Source: Prunus persica
Lineage: Eukaryota > Streptophyta > Magnoliopsida > Rosales > Rosaceae
DNA length: 64,000 nt
Reading direction: 5' to 3'
NCBI RefSeq assembly: GCF_000346465.2
Contig: NC_034009.1
Span: 31,723,251-31,787,250 of the forward strand
Below, piece by piece: positions 11,419 through 24,100 of the stretch. The position numbers and the translations under genes are program-made. The notes under the pieces are model-generated. The model did not search any database, had not been told where the DNA came from, and was given only the letters and a program-made list of their open reading frames with translations. The stretch's first letter is position 1; each line of letters begins with the position of its first letter.

Positions 11419-12936
11419 TGTTCACCCGTTTTCGCGGTTAACTCCTTATGTGGAAGGGTGAAGTTCCCCACTGGCTTGGAGACCACTTGTTGGTCGACAA
11501 GTCAGCTTTCTTTGGTGTGCGAGCGTGCCACTGCTAGCAATGCAAATTCTAGCAGACTTATTTTTAGAGTGGATAACTTGCGCCTCAAGTTACTGACTTC
11601 TAAAACAAACGATCGTGAATTTGGGTGAGGAATATCTCCCAAGTAAGTTCTTTTCTTGCCTCAGACTGGTGAGGACTTTCACAATTTATCTCAGTATCAA
11701 AATGGTTGTTCTGGCCAGAATAGATAATAATAAAGCACTGTTTCAGGCAGAACTGCCTTTTACAAAATTAAACAGGGAGAAATCAACTCTAGAAGGGCAA
11801 ACAGGATGGCTGAAATCCCATTTGGTGCCTGGGTAGAAACTTTTGATCCAGGCTGGACTNNNNNNNNNNNNNNNNNNNNNNNNNNNNNNNNNNNNNNNNN
11901 NNNNNNNNNNNNNNNNNNNNNNNNNNNNNNNNNNNNNNNNNNNNNNNNNNNNNNNNNNNGAAGGGACAGAAGTGGCTATTCTCGCGAATTTAGCAGGCTG
12001 GGAACTATGCTGTAAAACTGTTGAGGTTTTCATATTTTTGTGAAACTTCAAACTGTGTTTGTCTTGGCTTTTGCTGAACCAAATTTGTAATGAGGGGGAC
12101 CTCGTTTCCCGAAGACTTATTTTCTAAGTCTGAACTTTGGAATTTTAATCTAAAGCTGTCTTCTCATTTGTTGACGAGTTTGAGTGTATGTTTTGGATGT
12201 TGTTGTATTGATGTCCCTGCTTCCTTGCCTGCCTTTGTCTTTTATAAGAGACCTGTTTTTTTTTTTGGGGGGGGGGGGGGGGGTGGTTTTAAAATAATGG
12301 GCGGCATAAAAGATCTCTTACAACGCAAAGTAAACAAGATCTTTATCAGTCATGGCAGACAAACTCTAAGCAGTCACCTCCTAAAGCAGTCTCTTCCCTG
12401 GTTTTCTGTGTGGCACTTCTCTAATTCAACCGATGCCATTTGTCTGTGTGGGCTTTTTATGACGGTTTGGTTCTTCTCTCTTATATTTCTTTGAACAGTC
12501 CCCTATTTTCTGCTTTTTAGCTCAGGAAGCGTGGTCTGTGAATTCCTTGGAAGATGGTATACTGATTTGAATCAAAATCTCGAACACATATGGGTTTTTG
12601 ATCTTCTGTCGGCAGTGTTTCAGAAATGTTCCCTTCATATTTTAAACTTAGTTGGAATTGCCGATTCTTCAATATTGAGACAATCACGTGGGCGTGTCCT
12701 TGATCCCCTTGGGTCTGAACCTAATCAATAATTCCTGGGCTGATCTTTTGAAGCCCATCTTGTCAGTTTCCTCTTTGGGCCTTTCTTTGGGCTGAAGCTT
12801 CGTTTTCAACATTCTTGGCGTGAAGCCCAATCTGTCTGGATCCTATTTTTATTTTTCTCAAGTCTTTGGGCTGGGCAGGCAATTTTATCATGGGCTTGTC
12901 TCTTAGTTTTGGGTGTGCCGAATTTGGGTCCAAACA
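11419..12936. mobile_element. Nested LTR-type insertion: solo LTR, or a full element hidden by the gap
   Basis: The insert starts TGTTCACCCG and ends GTCCAAACA, a canonical TG...CA pair. It is flanked by the 5-bp target duplication CTAAT (11414-11418 and 12937-12941). As assembled it is 1518 bp including 100 Ns, with no reverse transcriptase or integrase reading frame, so it looks like a solo LTR of probable Gypsy type. Because the 100-N run is a gap of unknown size, a complete retrotransposon whose internal part was not assembled is equally possible. Internal oddities include a T-run followed by a G-run near 12258-12283. Confidence 0.8.
11860..11959. other. Assembly gap (100 N)
   Basis: Exactly 100 unknown bases lie inside the nested LTR-type insertion. 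A round 100 is a common placeholder for a gap of unknown length, so distances across this point should not be trusted. Confidence 0.99.
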
Positions 12937-12965
12937 CTAATCAGCTAACTACTCTCTTTACAAAG

Positions 12966-14716
12966 ATCTAACATGAAAAAGGAAATGGAATTTTTAAAAT
13001 TTTATTTTGACAAACAAAGTAGTTCACTAACCATTTACTTTTCTATACGATGAGGCTTATGACCATATGCTCTCTACTATTTCACACAAGAAAGTGACTG
13101 ACATCACCTTTGAAATTTTTTCGTAGCTTTTAATTCACAAAGTTCTGCCCAGGGACGGTCCCATGAACATGTTGACATGGACTATAGCCCAGGGAACATT
13201 TTTTTTTGTGGACTAAATTAAGGGTAATTATTTTCCCACTCCAATTTTATCCACTTACACTCCTTTTTTAGTTATAAAATGGAGTGTAAGTGGATAAAAT
13301 TGGAGTGGGGAAATCACCACTCTAAATTAATACTCTAGACTAGGCAATTGGTCGGCTGACAAGAAGAAAGAACAGAGAGGAAGAAGAAAGAAAGAAAAAG
13401 GAAGAGAGGAAGAAGAAGGAAAAAGAATTTTTTTTTAAAAATAGAGGGGAAGATGATAAACAATTGGAAAGAAAGAGAGAGACAGAAGTGGAAATAGAAT
13501 AAATAAACGGATGTGTGTGTTGGGGATGAAATATGTGTTTTTATTTTTACTTCAATTCCTTCTAAATATTTTCTAGTACATGTGTAGCTCTCCTCTGTTT
13601 TTTTTCTTCTTTGTTTCCCTTCAATCCCTTCCAAATATTTCAACAATCTTATCAATAATTCCAATATTTTTGTCTGTTTCAAATGTCAATATAATAATAA
13701 AAAAGTTATAAATATGATGAAGAAAATATATTGAAAAAAGAGGGCTTATTATTATTATTATTTTGGTAATAAACAAGGGTTTATAATTTACCCCCAAAAA
13801 AATAATTTAGCCTATAAATTTAGCCCATGCCATTTTCAAATCCTGAATCTGTTCCTGGTTCTGCTTTTTTGAGTTCACATTTGAATTATTTTAGTGTAAG
13901 CCTTTCTCTTTTTTCTTTTTTTCTTTTTTGTTGAAAGATAGTGCAAGCCTTCTCTAGGTAATGAAAGTGGAATTCATTAATCACCAATAACCTCACCTCT
14001 CATGTTATTCAGAAAATATTTAACCTCTCACTTTGTCAACAATTAAAAACTTTTAACAAATTTAACAGTATTGAAAGTTTCGTTTGATGTACATAAATTA
14101 TTGTTATTGAGAAACCTTTTTTTTTTTGCATCCCTTATTTATTATGAGTCATTATCATCAGCATATAAATCATCAGAAGTTCCATAACTATTTAGACTGT
14201 CCTTTTCAGCTTTTTGGTCGAGTCTCATCTCAGTGGTGACGCATTTCCAGAAGTACAAGAGAATATTTCATTACATTCCCAGAAGGTGAAAATGTAAACA
14301 GGTGTCCGTTCATGACACTTTGTTTTGTAAGAATGATACAAATCAAGGTATTCGAACCTTTCCTCAGAAGAAAGATGAACTCGAACAAGGCATACAAAAA
14401 GTATATAAGATTTACACAATTTTGCTCCTTCCCCTTCTAAGGATCCTATACATACAAGTGGGAATGGAGGAGGCTCTGTGGTATACATGTACGTGGATAC
14501 TAATCAAGTTAAAAGTTGGGAGTTGGTTAGAAATGGTTCTTTAAGAATGATCAAAATTCTAGGACCAACTGTTGCCGTTTGCTGCAGGAACACACTTACA
14601 CCAGCAGAATATCGAAAAATTGCTGGTGGTGACACCAGACCAACCAACCAACCAACCAACCAAGATGTCTGCAGATTTTGATTTTCCAGCTTATGTCAAG
14701 GAGTGGACAATCTTTG
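12966..14716. other. Spacer and 3' UTR of the cytokinin receptor, no gene
   Basis: AT-rich with purine and pyrimidine tracts (13370-13440 on the plus strand is strongly AG-rich), and open frames there are low-complexity. It holds the foldback at about 13214-13329 and a (CAAC)n tract at 14638-14661 in the probable 3' UTR of the receptor gene. Nothing else is recognised. Confidence 0.6.
13214..13329. repeat. Small foldback element (MITE-like)
   Basis: Two inverted arms of about 49 bp surround a loop of about 18 bp. The inner 33 bases or so of the arms (ending ...CCACTTACACTCC and starting GGAGTGTAAGTGG) are nearly perfect; the outer parts are diverged. There is no coding capacity. It could be a MITE or the template of a hairpin RNA. 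Confidence 0.65.
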
Positions 14717-17700
14717 TTATGAATCTGAGCCTGGTTTAGATTTGAAGAACTTGGCAACGGCTTGATAGAGGTTCTCTTCCTCAAAGGGCTTCGAGACGTA
14801 TCCATCCATGCCACACTTTAGGCACTCGTCATAGGTGGCATGAATAACATCAGCTGTCATAGCTAATATTGGCACATGCCAATCACCCTTTCTTGCAAGG
14901 CCTTCAAATCCTCCATTCATCTCCACATTTGCCTTGCTCTCCATCTGCCGGATTCGACGGGTTGCCTCAAACCTGCAATTAAAGAAACATTTGATAAAGC
15001 ACAGAGGCTAACATAACTAACAAATGAGAAAGAAAAAAAAATCTAAAATAAATTACTCAAACACTGAAACATACCCATCCATTTCCGGCATTTGAATATC
15101 CATGAAGCAAGCATCAAAATTGTGTGGTACTTGAAGCAATGCCAATGCAGCTTTGCCACTCTCAACACACTCTACATGAGCTCCAAACTTCTTTAGTGCA
15201 CCTTCAGCAACTCTCCTGTTTACCCTATTGTCATCAACAACCAAAATTTTCTTTCCACAAAGCAGGCTTTGAAGGAAATTGCATCCATTGGGCACTTCCC
15301 TCCCCTGTTGCCTCTTCTTTCCTATGCCCAGCACCTGTTGAAGACATGCAGCCACCATACTAGCCCTCAAGGGTTTCATAATCACAGTATCTGCAAAACC
15401 TGCTGCCCTTGCCTTATCCAATTCAGCATCACCAATATTGGTTGCAAGAAGGATCATCTTAGGCAACTTAAATATATGCCCATTCGCGTTCTGTTTCCAG
15501 TCCAATTTCTGTATATTAAGATCACCTTCACCCGAAATCCATGAATCCTTCTCAACTAGAATTATGTCTGGCGGGATGATATTTCTGCCATATACAATAA
15601 AGTAGTTCAACTCAGTTAGTCAAATTGTACTTATTTCCAAAAGTCTACATGCAAACTTCTTTTGGGTCCTCAAACAAGAAATTTGGGAGGAATCTTCAAG
15701 TTTCAATATACAGCCAGTTCAATTGTTTTTTTTGAGAGCCTATACAGCCAGTACATTTAAATGTTCACCATAACAACAATGATGAGTTTTTCGCATGGCA
15801 AAACTGTACTCTCGCAATTAGGAGAGATTTTTATTTTATTATAAATTTGTTACCAAATTCTGGTTTCCAAGGCTTTTCCTTTTAATCAACTCTATTTCTA
15901 ATTAATTAAATATGGAATTAGTTTTTCCATGCCACAATAGCATCAAATCATTGATTTGAAAAATATAAAACAATAGGTTCAGGATCAACTAATTATGAAG
16001 GGGAAAACAAAACGGGCATTATGTGATTCAACCAGTAAAGCACATATCAATGAATGCATGAAAATTCGAGACCATCAGTAACAGCAGTAAACCAATATCA
16101 ACATATAAAAAGAGGGTAGTCTCAGTCTACAAGTAGCTACCTGCCTGAAACCACAAGCAGTAGCATGAAATAATGATTTGTATTGGCATTTAATTTCTAT
16201 TGACAGAAGATCACATCAGAATGAAAATATCAGCTTCATCACAGTTAGTATCGATACTTTTAAAAGATATAGCAAGAGTAAACCTACCCGGATGTCGCAG
16301 AACCATTTCTTCCACATAAAGCAACAGCCATCGTGATGCTACTCGTAACTTCTACCAGGATTCCAAGTCTCTTTAAGTGGTATCTTGTCACAGCAGCTCT
16401 CACAAGTTTTTCATCAACTACTATTGCTCTCAATCCTCTAAAACCAGAAGGTAGATCCTCAGAATTAGGTTTTTTCAAGTCACTAAATGCATTTTTTTTG
16501 CACCTCCGAAAATTAGCTGTGAAAGAAAATGTGCTCCCAACTTTAGGTCGACTTATGAAGTTTATCTGACCACCCATCAGTTCAACCAGACACTTACTGA
16601 TGCTCAAGCCAATACCAGTTCCCCCATAATTTCTAGAGGTTGAACTGTCTGCCTGCATGAAGGGCATAAAAACACGTTCCTGGGCACATAATGGTATACC
16701 GATTCCCGTATCCTCCACAGATACCATCAAAGTGACATGCTCCGAAGCTTCATTAGTAGCAGTCAGATTACTTGAAACATCAGTTCTGTATTCTTCATCA
16801 GCAAGCAGATGCTGAAACATATCCCAACTATTCCGGTCATCAGCTGCTTCACATCCACTTAAGGTTTTAAACTGACGCCCATCAGATGTCAGTACACCTT
16901 CATCTGATCCTCTGTTCAAGTAAGTCTCTGATTTTCTATTTATCACGACCTTTGAGGACTCAGCTAGATGGACTTTGACAAAAATATGTCCTCGTTCAGT
17001 GAACTGCAAAATGCTTAATACAATGAATATCAACCATAAATCAAGAATTAGGCAGGCAAGCCAATGCAGAACTATGCGTTGGCAAATAAAGCACGAAGAA
17101 TTCCACTTACTTTAATAGAGTTGCCCACAAGATTTGTAATTATCTGTCTGAATCTCCCTGGATCCCCCATAAATATATCTGGAACTTTATCGGAAACAAA
17201 CACTGCCAGCTTCACTTCCCAAATACATGTCGGAGTCAGAAGATTTGCAAAGGGTGAAAGGGATCATGAATTCCACCATCCATTGAGAATGAAAGGAACA
17301 GAAAATTGGAAAACGAAAAGGATAAATTAGATGAAGCATGACAGTTCATATTTCACAATTTAACAACAATTAAAATGATCATAAAAAAAAAACAACTATG
17401 AAAATGCCACCATGTTAGAAATGAAGAAACCTTGAGGCCGTTTAAACTTAATAATGCCACCATAAAAGCCAACAACAAAAACATTGAAGTAACTCAGAGC
17501 TGCTCTTATTGAAGCCATTGGAACTTACCTCTATACCCTTATTTCTAGAATTTTCAGAAAATAAAGACAGGACATCGTCTAGTATCGATCGAATGCCAAA
17601 TGGAACTTCTTCCAACTCTAACTTGCCAGCATCAATCTTTGCCCGGTCAAGGACCTCATTAATTAATGTTATCAGTGCCTTTCCACAAGCTTGAGCAGTT

Positions 17701-20195
17701 CGAGCATAGTCCCTCTGGGTTGAATTTAAAGATGTATCTAAAAGCAACGCAAGCATTCCTGGAATCATAGACAAAGAAAGACTGTACCCCTTACAAGAAA
17801 GCATTCACAGACTGATAACATAATATTGTTCTGAAAACAAAATCTTAAAAAAGGGAATCTGTCAGCAGCCTACCAAGGATTCCATTCATGGGTGTTCTAA
17901 TTTCATGAGAAACAGTAGCAAGAAACTGACATGAGAAAAGAAAAAGACAACAGATCAGAAACATGGCATTAGGAATGAACAATGTTTTGGAAACTGTTGG
18001 GTACAGTACCTGGGACTTGGCAACATCGGCAGCTTCTGCTCGAACTTTTAATTTCTCCATTTCATGGAAATCATCCTCAACTTTAACAATGTGCATTGCT
18101 GCTCCATATAAGATATAGCCAACTAAAAAACCAATCACAAAGAATAAGAATGCAGTGTTAAGCGCCGTCCATGACGTGGGTGCCTTCTGATGATACCTGC
18201 TCAGCATCCAATTATGAGCATCAGCATGACAAAACCATTAAAATTCTCCATCTATTAATAGTTATTGAGTGGGTGCCCTTACCTACATATCATCTGATGT
18301 TTTCGGAAAGGATCTCCAAAGTCAAGCTTGCTTTCATGCATAAGAGATGTGTCCCCATCTTGATATTGGTGACCATACATGATTAGGGGATCAGAAGTGT
18401 TTGTGACATCATATACATAAACCAAAATGGCCTGATTCCCAGCAAGTTGCCCAAGCAAATTCTCCACTAGGGACTCAACATCAAAGGCTCCACCAAGGTA
18501 CCTGCATTTAATTGGAATTCATTTTATACACACACATCTACAACTTCCAGATAATAATGCAAACACTTGAAAATGAGAAAGGAAAGTAAAGACTTCCTTC
18601 CACTTAAATCGTGCCATATTGTAACCATTGCAAGATTGACGAACAAATTTGCTACAAAGTACTGTATATATACGTGAAGCCTTCAGCAATATCAAACTGA
18701 AAACTACAGGACATGTAAACTAAAATACTCCAATTGCGCTTAATTTTCACAGAATCACTGAAAACTAGAGCTGCTGGTGGAGGCAACAATCCAGAGACAA
18801 AGCTTGGGGCAGGGGTTTCTAGGTGGAAAGTCGCTGTGGTAACAGAGGTCACTAGGAGAAAACGGCCATTTGGCATTGGTCTGAATACACCAATTGCTAA
18901 CTTCTGTGTAGATGCAGGAGATGGAAAAGGCAAAAATATATGCAGGTAATCATAAGACAATACAGAAAGCATTTGAAGAAAAGGATTTCAACAGTTCTAT
19001 AGTTGTATACCAACTTACCCAGCTGCAGCTGCTATGCGCTCCTCCACAGTTGGGTTTGGAGGGAGCTTGGATTTGTAAACAGGGAAAGTCAACACAACAC
19101 CAAGATGATGAGAACCCAGCAGCCTGAAAGGACTGGTTAGAACAGCTTTTCCAGTAGCCCTAGCTCTCAAAATGTTTTCTCTGTCCTCCTGCATCATGCA
19201 TTGGGGAAAAGAAATTCAAAGGTCAAATGAAACGCCAAGTTTATGCTCTGATGGAAGTACATGGTGCTAAACAATATAAGCAAAATGAAGGTACACATAT
19301 CCTACAGTTACCTCCCCAGACATCATGTCAAGTGATTCAATGTAAGAGACCGTTTCCTGCGAGAAAATTACAGGTGCATACTCATCTCGGACAGGGGAGG
19401 GCTCCCTCTCCATTGTCTTTATCGTCCAGCCATGTTGCCTCTCGAAATTTTCCCTATCCGAATCAAGCACTCTTTGTGCATAGGCCACCCCACTTAGAAG
19501 AGGCCTCTCAAAGGCGGTTCTGGCAGTGTATTCAGCAAAAGTTTCCTGCATTTTCTCAAATACACAAAAACCAAATCACACGCGAAGTAGAAACCGGCGA
19601 TGCCACATTCAATCATATCATACCCTCCCCATAATCTTTAAAAGGAAGATCTATTAGGAACCATGTAGCTTAAATGAACCAAATTGTACTAGTTAAAAAC
19701 ATATCAGCAGCAACTGTAAGAATTTCCAATTTTTTTCCCTCTCGTCTTCCTGAAATTTATAGCAAAACAAACATTTATGATCAAACTTCAAACGCATACC
19801 TGATCAATTGCTGATGGGTTTTTGTAGTAATGGAATGTGGAAACAAGGATTGCAAGGGCGTGCACGTGATTAACGCTAACACTGAATTGATCTTGCAACA
19901 TTCTTGCCCTCTGATCACACATACTACCAAGAACTTCTACCCTTCTCACTTTGTTATCAGCATCCATGTAATTGTAGATTGACATGCTCAAGAAAAACAT
20001 CACAATGATCCAAAGTATAAAAAGTTTTGGGAACCAAGCCCTGTAGGCTTGAACAAAAGTGTAACCCTTTTTAGTCCCCGTTTGCTCATTCAACCTCACA
20101 GCCACAGAGTGGTGGCTCTGCATCTTCAAATTCCCACCCATCAGCACCAAATCAACCTCTTTGCTTCTTCTTCCTCTTGTTTCCTCTTTACCCAT
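14717..20195 (-). CDS. CRE1: CRE1/AHK4/WOL-type cytokinin receptor histidine kinase
   Basis: Eleven exons, all GT-AG and phase-consistent: 20195-19800, 19545-19312, 19188-19019, 18501-18283, 18196-18010, 17925-17874, 17758-17529, 17209-17111, 17003-16288, 15584-15075, 14972-14717; total 1022 residues. A membrane helix at about 58-77 is followed by the extracellular CHASE domain that binds cytokinin (the SMCDQRARMLQDQFSVSVNHV segment is diagnostic). A second helix lies at about 352-375. The phosphorylated His is H409 in ATVSHEIRTPMNG. ATP-binding motifs are VEDTGIGIP and GGTGIGLSISK. A degenerate receiver follows, then the true receiver with D885/D886 and phospho-acceptor D930 (FMDIQMPEMDG) and the lysine in YVSKPFEE. 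All catalytic residues are present. Wording throughout is closest to AHK4 rather than AHK2/3. It passes phosphate to AHP proteins. Met19 (20141) or Met25 may be the true start, because an overlapping uORF ends at Met19. Confidence 0.95.
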
Positions 20196-20200
20196 CTCAT
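20141..20200 (-). CDS. Upstream ORF overlapping the cytokinin receptor start
   Basis: An ATG at 20200 lies five bases before the first in-frame receptor ATG (20195), in another frame. It encodes 19 residues rich in Glu, Lys and Arg and ends in TGA at 20143-20141. The stop overlaps the receptor's Met19 codon as TGATG. This arrangement could direct reinitiation at Met19. No translation evidence is available here. Confidence 0.35.
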   Translation of the reverse strand: MRWVKRKQEEEEAKRLIWC

Positions 20201-21106
20201 ATCTAAGCTAAAAAAGAACCTCGAGAAGCCACACACTTACATACATATATAAGCACACTTTCTTAAAGTACTGGCTGTTTTTCAGACACTTTTTTCTGAT
20301 GTAGAAAGCAAAAGGGTACTGCTAAACTATAAGTGAATTATTATCACAGCACAGCATTGTTTTGCGGATTAAAACATCTGAAAGCATGAGCAGGTGAACA
20401 CATCTCCTACTGTGGAGTGTGGACTTTCTTCCCTCAATCACTGAAATCCCATTTCTATAGTATAAAAAGAGAGAGAGACCCAGAACTCAAAAAGAAGAAT
20501 TCTCAATTCTCAAGAGACAAGCATGGCTCTCAAAAGATGGGAAAAATAAAGCTCAAATTTCAAAGTAGTCTTTCTGTTTCTCTCTCTGAAATTGGTCTGT
20601 CTCAGGACTGTGAAGGCTGAAAAAGAAAGATTTCAAGGAATTAAAAAAAACAGAGAGCTCTAATCATGGCCTCTCAAAGCGTGAAGTTTAGTTAGAGGCA
20701 TCCAGACAAAGAAGGAGCACGTTCACTGTTTTTCTACCATATAATAATGGAAGCCTCAGATTGACCCGAAAACACACACAGCTAAGCACACAACACACCA
20801 AGAGTTTCAGTGAGAGAGGGAGAGAAAAAGAAATGGGGTGGTTGTTGTTGAATTGAAAGAAACCATCTTTTACCTGTACAACTGTAGAAAGAGGTTGGCT
20901 TGGTGCAATTCACTGAATTTATAATAGAGAAAGAGTTTTGGTCTGGGTCGTCTTGATCTGAGGCTCTTTCTTTATTTTGTTGGGTTTTCCAGTGTATAAT
21001 AGTAGTTTTATGACTTTTTATGCTTTGCTTTTTAAAGCAAACTGAATCGAATTTTTTGGATTTTCAGAGATACGCTCTTGTCTCCCCTTCTCTCTTTCTC
21101 TCTCTC

Positions 21107-21156
<50 letters not shown>

Positions 21157-24100
21157 TTATAATATTGCATTTCACACTACACTCTGTCTCCCCCCTAGTT
21201 CTCTCTCTCCTACTTTCTCTCTCTGTTCTTTGCTACTTTCTGAGCTCACATTGAAGCTGATAGTCCAAAGTTTTGAAATTCAACAGAAAAATTTTGCGTA
21301 ATGGGTCTGACTCTGACCCTTAAAAAAGAAAAAAGAAAAAAGAAAAAGGAAACCCCAAATGGGTTACGCTTTTTAAGTTCTTTCAACCAGTAAGTAAAAG
21401 GGAAGGATTAAAGAGTTGAACAGGAAGAAGGAAGCGTATTGCCCATCAAAGCACGGCATCTCCAATTAAAACCAGAAAGAATATGAATATGATGGCCGGC
21501 TTATCTTCCTAAATTTCATTTCTGTCCGATCCAAGTGTGTTTTAAATCATCATACGGTTGGGTGTTTATCCGTGACCAAAATTTTTAAATTTAAAAAAAA
21601 AAAAAAAAAAAAGAAGAAAAAGTTGGGGTTTGTCCATTTTTCTTCCGGTTGCTGTGTGTTGTTTTTCTATAAGGTAGAGTGAGTCTAGCGTGTGTAACGT
21701 GCTTAGGATTTTATTTTATTATGGATCCAATTGGTAGGAAGGGAAGTCCAAAAATCGCAATCACAAATCTTTGGGATAATGACATTGCGACAAGCCCCAG
21801 ATCTCGTTCTCCTCTAAATTACCTTAAACCCCGTATTTTGATACATAATTCCGAAACTACCCCATCATCGTTTCTTTTGGTTGATTTCCAATTCCAAGCT
21901 CGATGCTTTTCTCTCTTTTTTATTTGACATTTTCATTTTCATTTTCCTTACCTACTACTTAGTGAATGAGAGTGTGCTTGTGTTATGTTGTATTGATTAG
22001 AAGTATATAAATAATCTTTAACTTAAATATTTATTGGAGAATGTCTCATATTGTACTGATATGGATTAGTAAGTTTTACCTCATATTTTTTGTTCATAAT
22101 TAACTCAAATGACGCTAGCTAAAAATAAACACATGTTTTGATAATGATAGGATAAGTTTGAGTTTTTTTATAAATTTTTTTTTATTTTAAAATATGAGAT
22201 AAGTTTTAGTTGGCTAGATAGATATATGTTTAGAATGACACATAAATAGTAGGTGGTGTTGGTTTGTTTAAAAAGGGATATCTTTTGATGGAATATGGGG
22301 AAGATTTCATGGGGACCATTTTCATTCACACACGTTCTACGGTATATATGAATAAATAGGCAAAGGGACTAAATCTTAAGCATGAGGCAAAGGAAGTTTG
22401 AGGGTTTTTGGTTTTGTGTTATAGCAATACTATTACCTTATTAATTAGCAGAGCAATTAAGGGAAGGAAATGGCTTAAGTAAGTTTAAGGGAATGGCTTA
22501 AGGGTTATTTTATTTTGGTACCACTCAAAGTGTGTGGGTGGTGTCGGCCATGTGGTGAGGTGGTCAACCTCACTCACTCACACCTATCACTTTCACTTTC
22601 CCAAACAAAAAAGTCTCATTCTATTTCCATGTTTCTTTCTTTTGTTTCTTTTCTTCAAATTAATGATCATCATGTCCATTGTGACATTGTCCTCCCTACC
22701 TGCCATGCCGTATATCATATGCATGCCAATTTGCAAATTTGCAAATGCCATCCATCCCATCCCCCTCACATACCTCACATGGACAGGTCCTGCTGCTTTC
22801 TCCATCTCTATACAGTATACTCTATAGCATTTGCTTCCAAATGCCCCATGCCCTGCACTGCCTCTGTTGTACGTGGTCCCTGATGTGATTCTTTCAGCTC
22901 CCTCCCTATATCCAAATCCAATGGTTTTTATTATTATTAACAGATAATTATTTATGCAGGTTGTGAGTTTACTTAAAGGTGTACTGCTTGCTACTAGTAG
23001 ATACGGATAATTCAATATGGCAGTTAAGTTTCACTTTCGCCCATCACCTAATATAATTGAGATTCACACACACACACATCAAACTGAATCAAACTTTTGT
23101 TGCATCTGCCGGACAAGAATATATATGAACATTTATAAATCATTTCTACTGCTTCTTCTTCTTATTTTTTTCCAGATTTTCTACTGCTTCTTTATTTTTA
23201 CGATTACGATCCAGGTTTGGCTTCTATCTTTGATACCTAAATATGTCATCAACATAAATTCTGTTTTGATATGAAATAATCATGCACACGGGCTTGCTTC
23301 ACAAGTCTCATTGTACGACATAACCAATTAATTTTAAGTTGAGTAGTATTTATTATTCCATATATACACACTACGCAAGTTATAATTTAATTCTTTAGCT
23401 TTGTGTAGAAAACAAAACAAAATAATGTTATAATGGGTTTCCTATTTCCAGTTGCTACAAAATAGTTTTGCCATGCATCTCCTCCACTAGCATTAGCATT
23501 AGCATTAGCATACAACTTTCTTTTTTAAAAGGTTGCCTTAGCTTTTTTAGCCTAGTTTGGATCAATTATGTGATTTGAAGGTATAACCGTAACAATAAAT
23601 TTATAGCATTAGCATTAGCACCCTTACTTACTTTATAAGATAATCAAATTAATTCATAACGACCCCTACTTTTTTTTTTTTTTTTTAAATATATATATAA
23701 CAACAAGTGCATCTTCTATTTTCTTTTTTTAATTATTGCTATAAACAAACAAGTGCATCTTCAAGTTCCAATTGATTGAGGCTTGAAAACCCGTTGTTGG
23801 TCTGTATGGTGGGTGGATTATCTACAAGGAGAAAATCGAGGTTCAAAATAATGTGCTCTCTAACTTTCAAAGTCAAAGTCCTTTGAACAAAACAAAATTT
23901 TCTTTCTCAACCAATTAAATTTAATCCTCCAGCTCCAGCCTCCTCCAGGCATGAAAGTTTTGAACGAAGGGAAGGGGGCGCTTCGATTGCTCAAACCTTT
24001 ACAAAAGATGTATATATTATGTTGGGGCTTTCTTATATATATTTTTCTCAACCTGAATTTTCTGATAATATATTAATGGGGAGGGGGGGGAGCTGCACAT

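Larger units (their letters stand above)
6672..12960 (-). mobile_element. Intact Ty1/copia retrotransposon (with nested insertion)
   Basis: The element lies on the minus strand. The 3' LTR is 6672-6849 (178 bp). The 5' LTR is 11260-11418 plus 12942-12960 (159 + 19 = 178 bp), interrupted by a later insertion. I could find no difference between the two LTR copies. The target duplication is CAAAG, at 6667-6671 and 12961-12965. LTR ends are TAAAG...CTTTA, so the element begins TA and ends TA rather than TG...CA. The primer binding site TGGTATCATACG (minus strand of 11248-11259) starts like the usual initiator-Met tRNA site. A G-rich tract (6850-6858, minus strand GCGGGGGGC) precedes the 3' LTR. 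The short LTR and the gag type suggest the Ale/Retrofit group, which I infer rather than show. Confidence 0.93.
11260..12960 (-). repeat. Copia 5' LTR, split by a nested insertion
   Basis: Two parts, 11260-11418 (159 bp) and 12942-12960 (19 bp), together reproduce the 178-bp 3' LTR. The break falls 19 bases from the outer (U3) end, so most of the copia promoter region remains next to its gag-pol frame. Confidence 0.92.

Noticed and set aside
12090..12494. 134-residue open frame
   Set aside because: Lies inside the nested LTR-type insertion, includes a poly-T/poly-G tract and has no domain.
13335..13682. 115-residue Phe/Leu-rich frame
   Set aside because: Encoded by a purine/pyrimidine-skewed low-complexity tract; no start context or domain.
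22515..23015. Overlapping frames of 97-140 residues on both strands
   Set aside because: Mutual overlaps, no domains, CT-rich spacer composition.
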